From Mycteria americana (taxonomy: Eukaryota; Chordata; Aves; Ciconiiformes; Ciconiidae), in the NCBI RefSeq assembly GCF_035582795.1, contig NC_134365.1:136675077-136739076 (forward strand): 64,000 nucleotides of DNA, given 5' to 3'. Made by a program: the position numbers and the translations under genes. The notes under the pieces were generated by a model, which saw only the letters and a list, made by a program, of their open reading frames with translations, ran no database searches and had not been told where the DNA came from. This document shows positions 1 through 10,790 of this stretch, one piece after another; the first letter of the stretch is position 1, and each line of letters starts with the position of its first letter.

Positions 1-1499
1 ATTAGATTTGCAGGAGGGGCACACACAGGGACGCTCGTACTGGACTCCCTCAGCTCCAGAATCAAACTTGGAGGAATTGCCTTCCCACTGCCCCCATGTT
101 AATAAATCCTGCCTAGTGGGCTCAGCTGCCTAGGCAGCATGTGGGTCTGAGCTGGCAAACCTGTGCTTCCCCATGTGTAGCTCAGGTCTCCATGACCTCA
201 GACATCTCTGTACCAGGCTAACACTTGGAGTAGATGTGCCTCCCTGCCCTCTGCCCGTCATTCTGCTCTTGGAGGGGTCTGCCATGCCCGGGGTCCCACC
301 TGGTATATCCTCTCTCCAAATCCATAACGAGGGTGATACTGCACTGCTAAGGGCACCTGCCCTGCCAGCAGCCCCTGGCCTCCAGGCCAAGCATGATGCA
401 GCATCTTCTGCCCACACCGCTCCAGGTTGGCTCTGTCTGCAGCAAAATGGCTGAATCCACACTATGCGACACACCGGCCTGCTCATCATTATTTCTGGCA
501 TTGCTGGGGAGGTGGCGGGCAGTCTGAAGTGCACAAATCAATGAGAGAGTTGTGTTGCAGCCCTCCAGAACAGTTGCTTTGTAGCCTGGCTCCAAAGGGA
601 TGTGAGGAGCGGGGATGTGGATGTGGCGGGAGGGAAGGTGTAAGGTGCCAGGCCTGCTGGGATAGCACTGGAGGACCGTACAGCAGGGTGGGACTTGCTA
701 TGGTCTGGTCCACACAGCCTGTATGGCACTACCCCCGTGTGTTACCCAAGTTTTGTTCCAGAAAGTTTGGGGCTGGCTCACTCCAAATAAGTGTCAGGCA
801 GCAAACTAGCAGGAACCCCAAGATGTCCTGGGCACCTGGCTGTGGGTTCAGACGAAGGAGCTGGTCTGTTGAGCCAGCCATCTCTGCCCCAAATGCTTCC
901 CTAGTAATGGCTGCTGTGTTGCTCAGTGTGGAGGGGGGAGCAGGTTTGGAGGTAAATTGGACCCAAAAAATTAATGACCTGGATGATTAGTACCAGGTAC
1001 TTGAACTGAACCCTCATCTGAAGAAGGAGCTGGTGGAGGGCTCTGGAGGGCTGTGCTAGTTCTGCTGAAGAGAGCTGCCTGGCACATAGCTTATTTCTGT
1101 GTTGGTCCATGCCTCCTAGCCGTAGGCTAGAGGACATTACCATAGCTGGCTTTTATTTTTCCATTCTAGAGGGACCTTTTAATGAGGAGGCTTTGCCTCT
1201 CAGACGTCCCCTCCTCTGTTCCTGAGTCGGTCTGGTGTAAGAGAAATAAGGATATGGCCCAGAGGGACTAATCATATAAATAAGATTTTAGGATCTGACT
1301 CTGAAGTAATAAATGAAAGACTAGCAATTTCATATTATGAAACCCCAGCTGCACGAACTCTCGACTTCAGCCTAGTGCCTCTGCCAGCTTCCAGCTGGCT
1401 ATCAGAAATCATTTCCACTTCAGTGAAACCAATGTTAAAACGTCCCCTTAATCCTTTTCCAAACCGTGCCCACACATTCTAGCTGTATTTATTTTTACT
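1..1499. other. Intergenic, no supported gene
   Basis: No exon with plausible splice sites and no recognisable repeat was found. A 187-codon open stretch on the plus strand at 427-990 is rich in Trp, Cys, Gly and Ser and matches no family I know, so it is not called. The base composition is mixed and unremarkable. Confidence 0.5.
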
Positions 1500-1523
1500 A
1501 CAATTCGAGCAGAAAAGGTGGCC

Positions 1524-1700
1524 TGACGTCACTCTAGGAACAGCACGGCGTTCATTTGAACACTTCAGCCTGACGTCCGCCCTCCTAACCGCCCTGTGAG
1601 GCTCGGGGCTCTGTCTGGCCCTGCCACAGCCCTGTCCTCGCAGCCCCGACCCGCTCGGGCATGTTGCACAGGGGCAGAGAGCCCAAAAGCAAGAATAAAA
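1524..1700. promoter_or_regulatory. Possible regulatory element with two CRE-like sites
   Basis: A perfect palindromic CRE, TGACGTCA, lies at 1524-1531. A near copy, TGACGTCC, follows at 1571-1578, 47 bases later. A short CpG-bearing, GC-richer stretch comes next, at about 1577-1660. Paired CRE sites next to CpG-rich DNA are typical of CREB/ATF-bound promoters or enhancers. No downstream first exon could be identified, so promoter function is inferred only. Confidence 0.3.
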
Positions 1701-3033
1701 AATAAAAACAGAAAGGGAAAAAAAAAAAAAAAGCCTATTTCACGGGTTTTTACCACCCATTTTGCCGAGGTTTGCGAGATACGGGTATGGCTGGGCCTTC
1801 TCACCTTTTGAGTGTGTTGCAGCTCATTCATCAGGGGAAGATGGCGGGTGGCCAGGGGGTGGGTTTTGCTGAGCTGTGTTGGCTCACGTTCAGCAGCTGG
1901 CCCACGCTTTCCGGAAAGGGGGAATGAAATTCTTTGCCACCCCCATCCTGTGAGCCCTGATCAGCAACATTTCAGCTTTTCAGCTGAGTGTGGCTTGAAG
2001 CAAGGAAGGTGGCACAGGCTGGGTGCATGGGCACCCTGCTGTGGCTCCGTACCCCAGGCAAGTGCCGCTGGAAACAGCTTTTTGTAGAAATTTCTGGGTG
2101 ACAGCAGCTGCAGGACAGCTGCTCCAGAGGCAGCTGTATTTCAGCGTGCCGAGGAACCGTATCTGTGTAGGGGTGTGGGGAGAGAAGCCTTGGGGAAGCC
2201 CTTCGGGGCGGGCGGCAGGGCAGCTCCTATGGCCACCAAGGGCGGCTGCCACTGCACGGGGGCCCACAGGCCAGCGTGGGCACGAGGCCTGCGTGTGTGG
2301 GGCAGGGGATGCTGGCACGACTGTTGCTCCTGTCATTATTAATAATAATTTCACGTGGCCCTCGGTAATCTGGGGGAGGCGCTGCCATTAGCTGGCTGTG
2401 AGGAGATGTTGGTGGCCGGGGGGCATGGGGAGGCCGGCCCCGCAGGCCCCCTTGCATGGCAACTGGTGAGCCAGGGGTCTGTGGGGGGGACGGCTGCCAT
2501 AGGAACGTGCTGCTGGCTTTATTTTTAAACAAAAAAACGACCCCTAATTTCTGATGGGGGGTGTCAGTGCTGCAGGGGGAGGCCGGGGGTCCGCTGCAGC
2601 TCCTGCTGGGGGGGGAACCGCCGGGCTGGGTTCCACGCCCCTCCATGGCAAGGGCCGGGCTGTTTCGGGGGGACAGGGGTCCAGACCAAGGTCGGCTTGG
2701 TGAGCACAAGGGCAGGCAGGACGCTGCCGCCCCGCAGCTGCTGCAGAGCCCATTGACCCAGCCCGTCGGTGGACCAAGACTCTCCAGAGAGGGGTATGGC
2801 TGTGAGTGGGGTGCCTGCGGCTCGTCGGGGGACTCTGGGCATGCAGCTCTCTGCAAGCCTGGCTCATTTCAGTTGCTGGGAACTGAGGCACCCGAAATCA
2901 TTAGTCACTTTTGAGAAGTTTGGCCATCATGCATGGTCCCAAATCAGTGTCAGCATATCCTCAAGTGCCAGTCCTTTCCTTCCCTAAAATCTAGGTCACA
3001 AACAGTAGGGTTTTTCAGCTTGTTTTAGTTGAG
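1701..3033. other. Intergenic, GC-rich in its second half
   Basis: No gene is supported. Positions 2390-2860 are G-rich on the plus strand, with many runs of four to seven G. This keeps several frames open on both strands, but the translations are low-complexity Pro/Gly/Arg sequences without family resemblance. Confidence 0.4.
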
Positions 3034-3345
3034 CCACATTTTCCTTCTTTTTCTTTCTTTTGTTCTTTTTAATTTCTTTCTCTTTCTCCCTCCCTCCCTT
3101 CCTTCCTTCCTTTTTCTTTCTTTCTTCCTTCCTTCCTTTCTTCCTCTTTTCTTTTCTTCCTTCCTGCCCTTCTTCCTTTCTTCCTCCCTCCCTCCATTTC
3201 TTTCTTTCCTTCTTTCCTTCTTTCTTTCCTTCTTTCTTTCCTTCTTCTTTCTTTTCCTCCCTTCCTCCCTTCCTTTACCTCTCTTTCTCTCTCTCTTTCT
3301 CCCTCTCTTTATTTCTTTATTTGTTTTTCTTTTTTTTATTTTTTG
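3034..3345. repeat. Polypyrimidine microsatellite (CCTT/CTTT-type)
   Basis: About 300 bases are almost purely C and T on the plus strand. They are built from interspersed CTTT, CCTT and CCCT units, with only a few A or G interruptions, and fade into a T-rich tail near 3330. Two overlapping open frames across the tract translate to Phe/Leu/Ser/Pro polymers and are artefacts of the repeat. A tract of this length can adopt triplex (H-DNA) structure when supercoiled and is expected to vary in length between individuals. Confidence 0.92.
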
Positions 3346-5789
3346 TCAAAATAAGCAGGGTTCCCTTCAGGGGCTGTGCAGAACTGGAGACCTATTTGCA
3401 AGCCAGAAGTGTGATACACTGGCAAAGTTGCCTGTGGAAAAGAATAAACCATGAACACTCATATCATTGCTGATCTTTCAATGGCTATAAAAAAATCCTT
3501 CAGATAGATATTGCTTTTTAATAAACCAACAACCCTCTCCCAAAACAACCTGAAAATAATTCAACCTCTTATTTCTGACAAGCTATCGCTGCTGTGCGCA
3601 GAAACCCAAACATTTGCTGCTCGTGAACGTGCGGGGATGGCAGCACAGTGGCAATGGCTGCATGGCCGTGCCACCTGCAGGGTTTTCTGTACTGCTGCAC
3701 AGGTTGGCCTGGCTCTGCCGTAGAGCTGCCAGCAAGCTCTCCGCCAGCTGCAGCACAGCCCAGTCCCAAAGCTGTGCTGCAGCTCGCCTTTGAGCACTGT
3801 GACAGCTTCCCCCAAAGTCTATCAAAGGATCGACGGCGTTTTAGGAATGGTGGTGTTTCTGCTGAGGGGAGCAATCGGCTATTTCCCAGCACTCAGAACA
3901 GGTTCTCCTTCACCACCCTCATTATCCATAACACCATTAGCTACAAAGCAGTGTCTCGCTAATAACCGGCTTTTGCTTATTACTATGAAATTATTCTTCT
4001 GTGCCATATGCCGTCTATGTTCCTCTTCCAAAAATGTGCTAGGGACTCCATTAGTGGCATCCGCTGTTTATTGGGATCACAGCAAGCAGATAGTGCTTGA
4101 AATGTTCCTATTCACACAGGCATATCACATTAGAATTCAGAACAAACTTCAAAACAGAAAAAGAGGAAAGAACGCTCCCTTTGTGCTTTAATATTCACTT
4201 ATTTATTGACAAAGGCAAATTCATCCGTGGTGAGCTGCCCTGAGGAGGCACAGCCACCAAACCAAGGGCACTAACACTAAACAGGAATTTCCCGTACGCT
4301 TATTTGCCTGTGACTAAGCCCTGCTAAAATGTTTAAAGAGCCATAACCAAAAGCAAAGCCATAATAATTGTGGTGCTGTAAGAGTCAATATCTACTGGGC
4401 AATAAGGAGCACAAAGACACTAAAGTGATTCGATGCTGGGAAGTTTAAAGGGTCAGTACTTGAAAATTGTGACTTGAAGAGAAAGCTTCAGCTCTGATGC
4501 TCAACAACCAGCAAGGGAATAGTGAAACCCGGGAACGTTCTTCCTCCTGCGGAGAAGGGTGGGAGCCAGGCTGATTTACACTACAGCCCCACCTTAAAAA
4601 CAAAGAAACAGATTAATTCCGCTGCAGCAGTGTACGGACAGAGCTGTTGTCTGCCCTATTTTTTGCTGGCAGATCTCCAGGAGGAAATTATTGTGGGGAT
4701 CTTTGATGCTATCTGGCATCTATACACGCTCATGCATATGGAGAAAGCAAAAGGACTGCAACCATTAAAGTGGGAACCAAAGCAGGACGAGTCCTGAATA
4801 AACCAGGTGGGAAACTGGGAGGAGGATTTGGGTGGCAGACTAAAGTAGCATATGCACACGTTTTTAAAACATATGCTCACAAGCAAACAGACATACACAC
4901 ACATTTATGAAAAAGGCACCCTGAAAGAACTTTAACTATAAGCTAATGAAGGTTAGGAGGCTATGCCACTCACACCCCCCTCAGGTGAGAGTTCCTGTAC
5001 TCTAAGCCCTGATGAGATGGACACACACTTCCTGAACGTGTCTCATGCTCAGTGCATACGTCCCCACGCTTGGCACGCACATTTAGACACCACACTTCCT
5101 TTGCAAACTTCTGCCCACCCAGAAGCAAGTATTGTCTTCTGATAGACAAGTGAAGGAGCCGGCTAGTCTTTGGGCTTCTCCCAACTCTTTCTGCACAGCT
5201 CACAGTTCATAGGCAAGGTCTGGCTTAAGCCTTCGTAGAGGTCTGCTGCCCAGCCTGCAGTTGGCTGGCCACTGAGTAAGCTTTGGCTGCAGCAGAGCAA
5301 CTTGACAGATGCTTAGCTGCTAACAGAGCCAGAGCAGCCATTTCGGTAGCTAAGTAGGCATAGAGAAGTTTGGATTATGTCTCATTTCTTCCAAATGACT
5401 CGTCCGCCACCTCCCTATTCCCTTATTCCCAGAGACTACAGGGCTGATGATGAATGGCCAAAACCCTTCCAAGGAGTCCACCATCGTGAAAGGAAATCAT
5501 GTTGCTGAGCAGCATGAACGTAGTCAGAATGGGGATCAGAAGAGGGGCTCTGGTTTTTTCCTCATTATCAAGAGTATGGTAGGGGATTTGCAAGTGCATT
5601 TTGTGCCTGGGATGGTAAACTCTGTGGGAGCCTTCAGTACACACCCGAATGGCAGATTACTTCTTGTGAATGAATTCTGGGGGCTCATCAGGGTCTGAAG
5701 ATGAGGTATTGTTATTTGTTCACACCTCCTATCATCCTGTGCACACGCACAGGAGTACCAGTACCTAGCTTAATCTAAAAATTAGGTAT
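3346..5789. other. Intergenic, no supported gene
   Basis: Unique sequence of ordinary composition. Short open frames at 3561-4191 lack splice sites or recognisable content. Nothing else is supported. Confidence 0.4.
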
Positions 5790-5825
5790 CTAATCTAATC
5801 TAATCTAATCTAATCTAATCTAATC
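5790..5825. repeat. Pentanucleotide repeat (TAATC)n
   Basis: Seven uninterrupted copies of TAATC run from 5791 to 5825. Diverged copies (ttaatctaaaaattagg) lie just upstream, from about 5770. This is a simple tandem repeat. Confidence 0.95.
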
Positions 5826-6329
5826 GTCGTGGTTCCTTCCTAGACAGTGAACAGAAGCAGACACCTTCAGAAGGTGACTCAGATCCCCTCAAATAGGTAT
5901 TCACCAAGGAGCTGCTTTCTCTCCTTCCAGTAAGAATAGAGGTTATTAAACATAAATAACCAGCCCAAATGCCCACTTTCAGATGGCTGAAGTGGTCAGG
6001 TGAGGTGAATTCCACTCACAATATATAGTATTTGTATTCATTTTCTTGATTCGTATAAAAATGTGTATCTATTATAGTGTGGGCATGTGAAAGCACACAC
6101 AGACACAGAGGAGAGGAATGGACTTATTGTGCAAAGCTAGGGCATCTCAAGCCTCCTTCCTCCACATTACTGCTGGCCAAGGCACCCATCAGGCATTGAG
6201 GGGCTGCGACCACCCTGCACTGTGGTGCAGACTTGGCCATGGAGGCTGGGGTGTTTTCCCGGTCTGCCTGAAATTAGCTCAGGGCCTGCCACAGAGACTG
6301 TAGCGTTCTTATTTTGAAATATTTTCTTT
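5826..6329. other. Intergenic, no supported gene
   Basis: No gene or repeat was recognised. A 61-codon frame at 6118-6303 has no supporting context. Confidence 0.4.
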
Positions 6330-6535
6330 CTTCTTATGTCTTGGTTTTGCGATAAATCAAATTATTTGGCTGTTATCTCAATCCTTCAACATTAAACAAT
6401 TCATTTTAGCGTTATGATCAATGGAAAGCTCTTAATCAGAGCTGCCAGCAGTGCTGCTTTTATTTAAGGCTCGTGATGATTAATGAAAATGTATATGATC
6501 TCAGTTGTGCTAATTTTTGCTAGCTATGCCAAGTA
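6330..6535. promoter_or_regulatory. Candidate conserved non-coding element (AT-rich, homeodomain-type sites)
   Basis: This AT-rich stretch of unique sequence carries several homeodomain-like cores: ATTAAAC, TTAATC, GATTAATGA and CTAATTTT. It is not low-complexity and resembles no repeat. Such blocks are typical of deeply conserved vertebrate enhancers in gene-poor flanks. Conservation cannot be tested here, so the call rests on composition alone. Confidence 0.2.
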
Positions 6536-6990
6536 CTCCCAACAACCTGGGAGGGTGACCAGCTCTAATCCACTTTATGCATCACCATGGACATGCTGAC
6601 CAAGCCCCACGGGCAGGGACGTATTCCCAGCTCCGCACCCACCCACCACGTGAGTGCAAACACCCGCTGAGGACCACGGGCGGTAGGGCTCTAAGTGAAC
6701 CAGGATCTGGCTGGCCCTGAGGGAACCCACATTACTGAGGGTAAGTCAATAAACAAGAAAAGGAAGCCCGGCTGGCAACCAAAGCCCAGGATGAGTTTGC
6801 ACATCTGGTGAACAGAGTGGGAGCAAAAAGGAGTAAAAAATTTTTTAAATTGGATTTATTCATATATTCCCATGGAAGCCAGTGAGAGACTAGAAACGTG
6901 GGATGTCATGTGAGAAAAAGCGCATTGTGTGAGCCCGTTTCTGCCAGCTTGTGTGGCAAGCAACACTACTAGTATTAACAAGTGGAGAGT

Positions 6991-7565
6991 TGTCATGGTT
7001 TAGCCCCAGCCGGCAACTAAGCCCCACACAGCCGCTCACTCACTCCCCCCCGGTGGGATGGGGGAGAGAATTGGAAGAGTAAAAGTGAGAAAACTCGTGG
7101 GTTGAGATAAAGACAGTTCAATCGGGAAAGCAAAAGCCATGCACACAAGCAAAGCAAAGCAAGGAATTCCTTCACTCCTTCCCATGGGCAGGCAGGTGTT
7201 CAGCCATCTCCAGGAAACAGGGCTCCATCACGTGTAATGGTTACTTGGGAAGACAAATGTCATCATTCCGAATGTCCCCCCCTTCCTTCTTCTTCCCCAG
7301 CTTTATATACTGAGCATGACACCATATGGTATGGAATGGCCCTTTGGTCAGTTGGGATCAACTGTCCCGGCTGTGTCCCCTCACAGCTTCTTCTGCACCT
7401 GGCACAGCATGGGAAGCTGAAAAGTCCTTGACCAGTGTAAGCACTGTTTAGGAACAACTAAAACATCCCTGTGTTATCAACACTGTTTTCAGCACAAATC
7501 CAAAACATAGCCCCATACCAGCCACTCTAAAGAAAATTAACTCTATCTCAGCTGAAACCAGGACA
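6991..7565 (-). mobile_element. Solo LTR of an avian endogenous retrovirus, minus orientation
   Basis: Read on the minus strand, the element starts TGTCCTGGTTTCAGCTG and ends CTAAACCATGACA, giving the TG...CA termini of a retroviral LTR over 575 bp. Flanking pentamers AGAGT (6986-6990) and AGGGT (7566-7570) match at four of five bases, consistent with an aged target-site duplication. A homologous copy in the opposite orientation lies at 51057-51651. No gag, pol or env remains are adjacent, so this is a recombined solo LTR. The sequence resembles ERVL/ERVK-type LTRs common in bird genomes. The exact family was not determined. Confidence 0.85.
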
Positions 7566-8719
7566 AGGGTTCACTCACTGTAACCCAAAATAGCAATGAC
7601 CAAGCAGCTCGCAATAACTTAATACCTCTTCACTGGATTCTTTCAAGTGAAAATTCCAATTTGAATTTCACCTGTTTCTTATCGTCTTTGGGAGTAAGTT
7701 GGTGAGGACACAACCAAGGATGGAGCAAAGATGACCTTATCACTGAGTGAAGACAGTGGTGAGCAGAGCTGGTCCTGTGAAGGAGCAACCCAAGATGGGT
7801 CAGACCACAAGTTCACACAGAAATACTACAGCTGAACTCAGCTCCTGATGGTGTTTGTTGAGTTTTGTCAAAATCTACTCTGCAAAGATGAAAAAATAAG
7901 CCTGTGTCCTAAGAAGCCAGTGAACTTTGGGGGAAAAAAGCACATTTGCAGCTACTGTGTTTGTGGGTACCCTCAGGTCTCTTGAGGCATTATCAGGTTA
8001 TCAGGTTAAATCTGAGCACTTTGGCATGCCAGCACATGGCGTTTTGTACTGCTGCTGCTATATTTCCAAGGACACAGACACTGCCATCCATTGGTATGAG
8101 TCTATCAATCACCTCTGTGGAATTCCAGCCTCATTAAAAAAAGACACAAGACCTATGAATGGAACAACATTCTGGTTTCCACTTCAACATAATAATAATA
8201 ATAAACTAAGAATCATACAAGAAATCGAGCAAAATCAGAGGCAGAAAGTTTTAGAAGTAAATGGCTGGGTAGTTACAAGGCATGAGCAGATGTCATGCAA
8301 TCATGCAATGAAACTACCGTGTAGGTTGATCTGAAAAACTGGCAGGTCTTGGAGAAAAAAGGCTTCTGAAGGAGTAACACCAGGTCTGCAAAGTGAGAGA
8401 GAAGATGGGGCTGTATAATAGACAATGCTGACAGCAATTTGGGTATTTTTGTTTGTGCCAAAGAAAATTCATTTATTTAGCTTATTCTGTCAACTGACTT
8501 CATAGAACAAGGAGAAAACATTTCACCAGTAATTCCTAGGGAAGATTTTTTCCATCAGGAAAGGTGATGATCAAGCATGTGAGTGGAAGTGTAAGTGGTA
8601 TTCATGAAGACCCATCCCTTCTGAAAAAGAGAAATGGTCTAATGTGTATAAAGGATGCCTTGCAATAAAGTTGTTAAAGCAAAGAGACAGGAAAATTATT
8701 CTCTTTTTTAAAACAGCTG
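7566..8719. other. Intergenic, no supported gene
   Basis: No gene is supported. A 135-codon plus-strand frame at 7927-8334 has no splice sites or recognisable domain. An ATA-type triplet run, (ATA)n, occurs near 8190-8203. Confidence 0.35.
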
Positions 8720-8860
8720 GACCACTGACTCACTGTGTGGCCGTGGGCAAGTCCTGGGACTTCTTTGCATCTCAGTCACTCCAGCGGTTCAACTGGATGA
8801 AAGCAGAATGGATGGCAGTATGCTCCAATATTCAATATGCTGCAGATGCCGCTGCTGAAA
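8720..8860 (+). mobile_element. Possible ancient MIR/CORE-SINE fragment
   Basis: The stretch ACTGTGTGGCCGTGGGCAAG, followed by a CATCTCAGT-like segment, resembles the MIR core (activity of a tRNA-derived SINE: gtgtgaccttgggcaagtc...cctcagtttc). Such fragments survive at low copy number in bird genomes. Divergence is high and the ends are uncertain. Confidence 0.4.
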
Positions 8861-10109
8861 GAAGCATTCCTGGCTAAATAAGCTCACAATGCAAACCCAA
8901 AAGCAACCGGGGATAGCTGGGGGCACCAGTGTGAGCCGCAGCGTTTGTGTTGTCTCTTGAAGCCTTTGTGCTGTTGTAGATCTTAATGGTCATACAAGCT
9001 TATAGCTCAAAGTGCAACGGATTGGATTAGATGAGATTTAAAATCACTTCTATCCCGTTTTTCATGTGTTCTTTATAATAAATTCCATATACATATATAT
9101 ATATGTAAAACAATGTGAAACTCTGATTAGTTTACTGTACACATAGCCCCAGAATGTTTTGATATTCATAGCCAAACCTGCAAACACGCTGCTGCCTAGA
9201 ACGGTCTTGAAGTGGTTAATCAAGAGATTAACCTTATTTTTTTATATATGTATACATAAAACCTTATTAATTATTCCTATCACAGAATAATTCTGCAAGC
9301 TGGAATCATTAAAATAGCATGTGTGATGTATTTTAAGTAAATTTCTCTTCACGGAAAAATATCTGTTAAAGTAATAAATATTCTCTGCACTAAACTGAGG
9401 TGCGCAGCAGACAGAAATATAGGTTAGAATCTTGTACAGCAATGTTGGCTTTGGGACCCAGTTCAGCACAGCGTTTAATTGTATGCAGGTACTTAGATCC
9501 TAATGCAGCAGAGCACTAATGCACATATTTAATTGCCACAATGAGTAAAGACCTAAATAGGAATGGGATTACACATTTTTAGCATCCTTAGTAGTTCTTC
9601 ATGTTCAGCAGATGTTTAATGCTTAATGTTTTACTGAGCTGGATCTAGGCTAAATTTATTAACAGAAAGATTTTCAATTTCTTCAGGAAATTTTAAGCAC
9701 CTTCCTGAGAAAGGTCAGAGTTTATTAGCTTTTGAAAACACTGGAGATCCTCTGAGCTATGGCTGGAGAGAAAACTGTTCCACTGATTTTTGATGATGCT
9801 TTTTGAGGCCAGCCTCCTTTGTAGCATGCGGAATCACTGCCATCTGATCACCTCCTCAGTGACTTATTGGAACGAATTGAGTGTCCAGGGAGTGCGTACC
9901 AACATCACAAACTTGCAACTTCTTCTTCCAGGACCAACTTTCATGAACGAGCTCAGCGAGTGAACGGGCACTGGAGGAGACTGCCCACTTATGTCAGAAG
10001 ATTAGCTTTCAGCAGCCTGAGAAATACGCATTGCTAAGGCAGGGCGGAATAATTAGCATTGCTATTGTGCTGTACATGTTCGGGAGGAAAAAAGTAAGCA
10101 ATGCTGGTG
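8861..10109. other. Intergenic, AT-rich
   Basis: No gene is supported. A short (AT)n stretch lies at 9085-9105. Positions 9240-9720 are AT-rich unique sequence that could contain conserved non-coding DNA, but nothing specific can be claimed. Confidence 0.35.
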
Positions 10110-10790
10110 CAGAAATCAAGAGAGCACACACATCATGGCTACCGTATGCAGTTCTGGTCAGTCTTTTCCAAAAGGGATATAGAGGAATTAGAGAAGGCAG
10201 AGAGAAGGATGAAGTGGGTGATCAGAAGCATGGGACCTCTTACACATGAAGAAGGACTAAAGAGACGCAGACTATTCTGTTCCCCTACAGTGCTAACAGA
10301 GGTGATGGAGGCGATTTATGCCTGAGGGCTATATAACCACAGAGGGCATGGGGAAGGTGGGCAGGGAGCAAATTTTGTTCTCTTACCACAAGGGTTAGGA
10401 GTCACCCCATGAAATAAACAGGCAGTAGATTTGAAAACCAACACAGAGAAGCTGGTTTCATACTGTGCATAATTACAGCTGTGCAACTCATTGCCATAAA
10501 TGGCTCAAAGCAACTGAAAAAGGGATTAGAAAAGTTCCCAGGGGAGAGTCTATCGGTAGTCTATTAAACTGAATCACAAACACAACCTCCAGCTTGGGAA
10601 GTCTTGCAATAGCTGGCTGGTGGAGACTGGAGAGGTGTGCCAGCACAAGGGTGACACTGCACTAGCCTTTTTTTGCATACTCTTCCTAGGTGTCTGCTTC
10701 TGGCCACTGTGGAAGATTAGGTCTTGAACTAGATAAACCTTTGGTCTGATACAGTATTTCAGGGAGGGGGTGGGAGTTACGTTCTTATGC
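10110..10790 (+). mobile_element. Ancient CR1-type LINE fragment (3' end)
   Basis: The segment carries the diverged end of CR1 ORF2 and its 3' UTR. The text ATGCAGTTCTGGTC, then a degraded Lys/Glu-rich run, then GGAACTC-like and TTGCCA blocks, follows the order seen in old amniote CR1 elements. The end, GGTCTGATACAGTAT and then TTCTTATG, is the typical 3' terminus of this older CR1 branch. It is much more diverged than the CR1 copies at 28 and 45 kb. Frames are broken, so it encodes nothing. The subfamily is inferred from memory of such consensus sequences. Confidence 0.65.

Noticed and set aside
427..990. 187-codon plus-strand open frame ending in a phrase similar to CR1 (INDLDD).
   Set aside because: Composition is biased, it has no splice sites or family match, and the six-residue resemblance to CR1 is not continued on either side.
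3029..3473. Two overlapping frames of about 140 codons encoding Phe/Leu/Ser/Pro polymers.
   Set aside because: They are direct translations of the polypyrimidine microsatellite.
5770..5825. A CRISPR-like or telomere-like array at the TAATC repeat.
   Set aside because: A five-base unit without spacers is a simple microsatellite, and it does not match TTAGGG.
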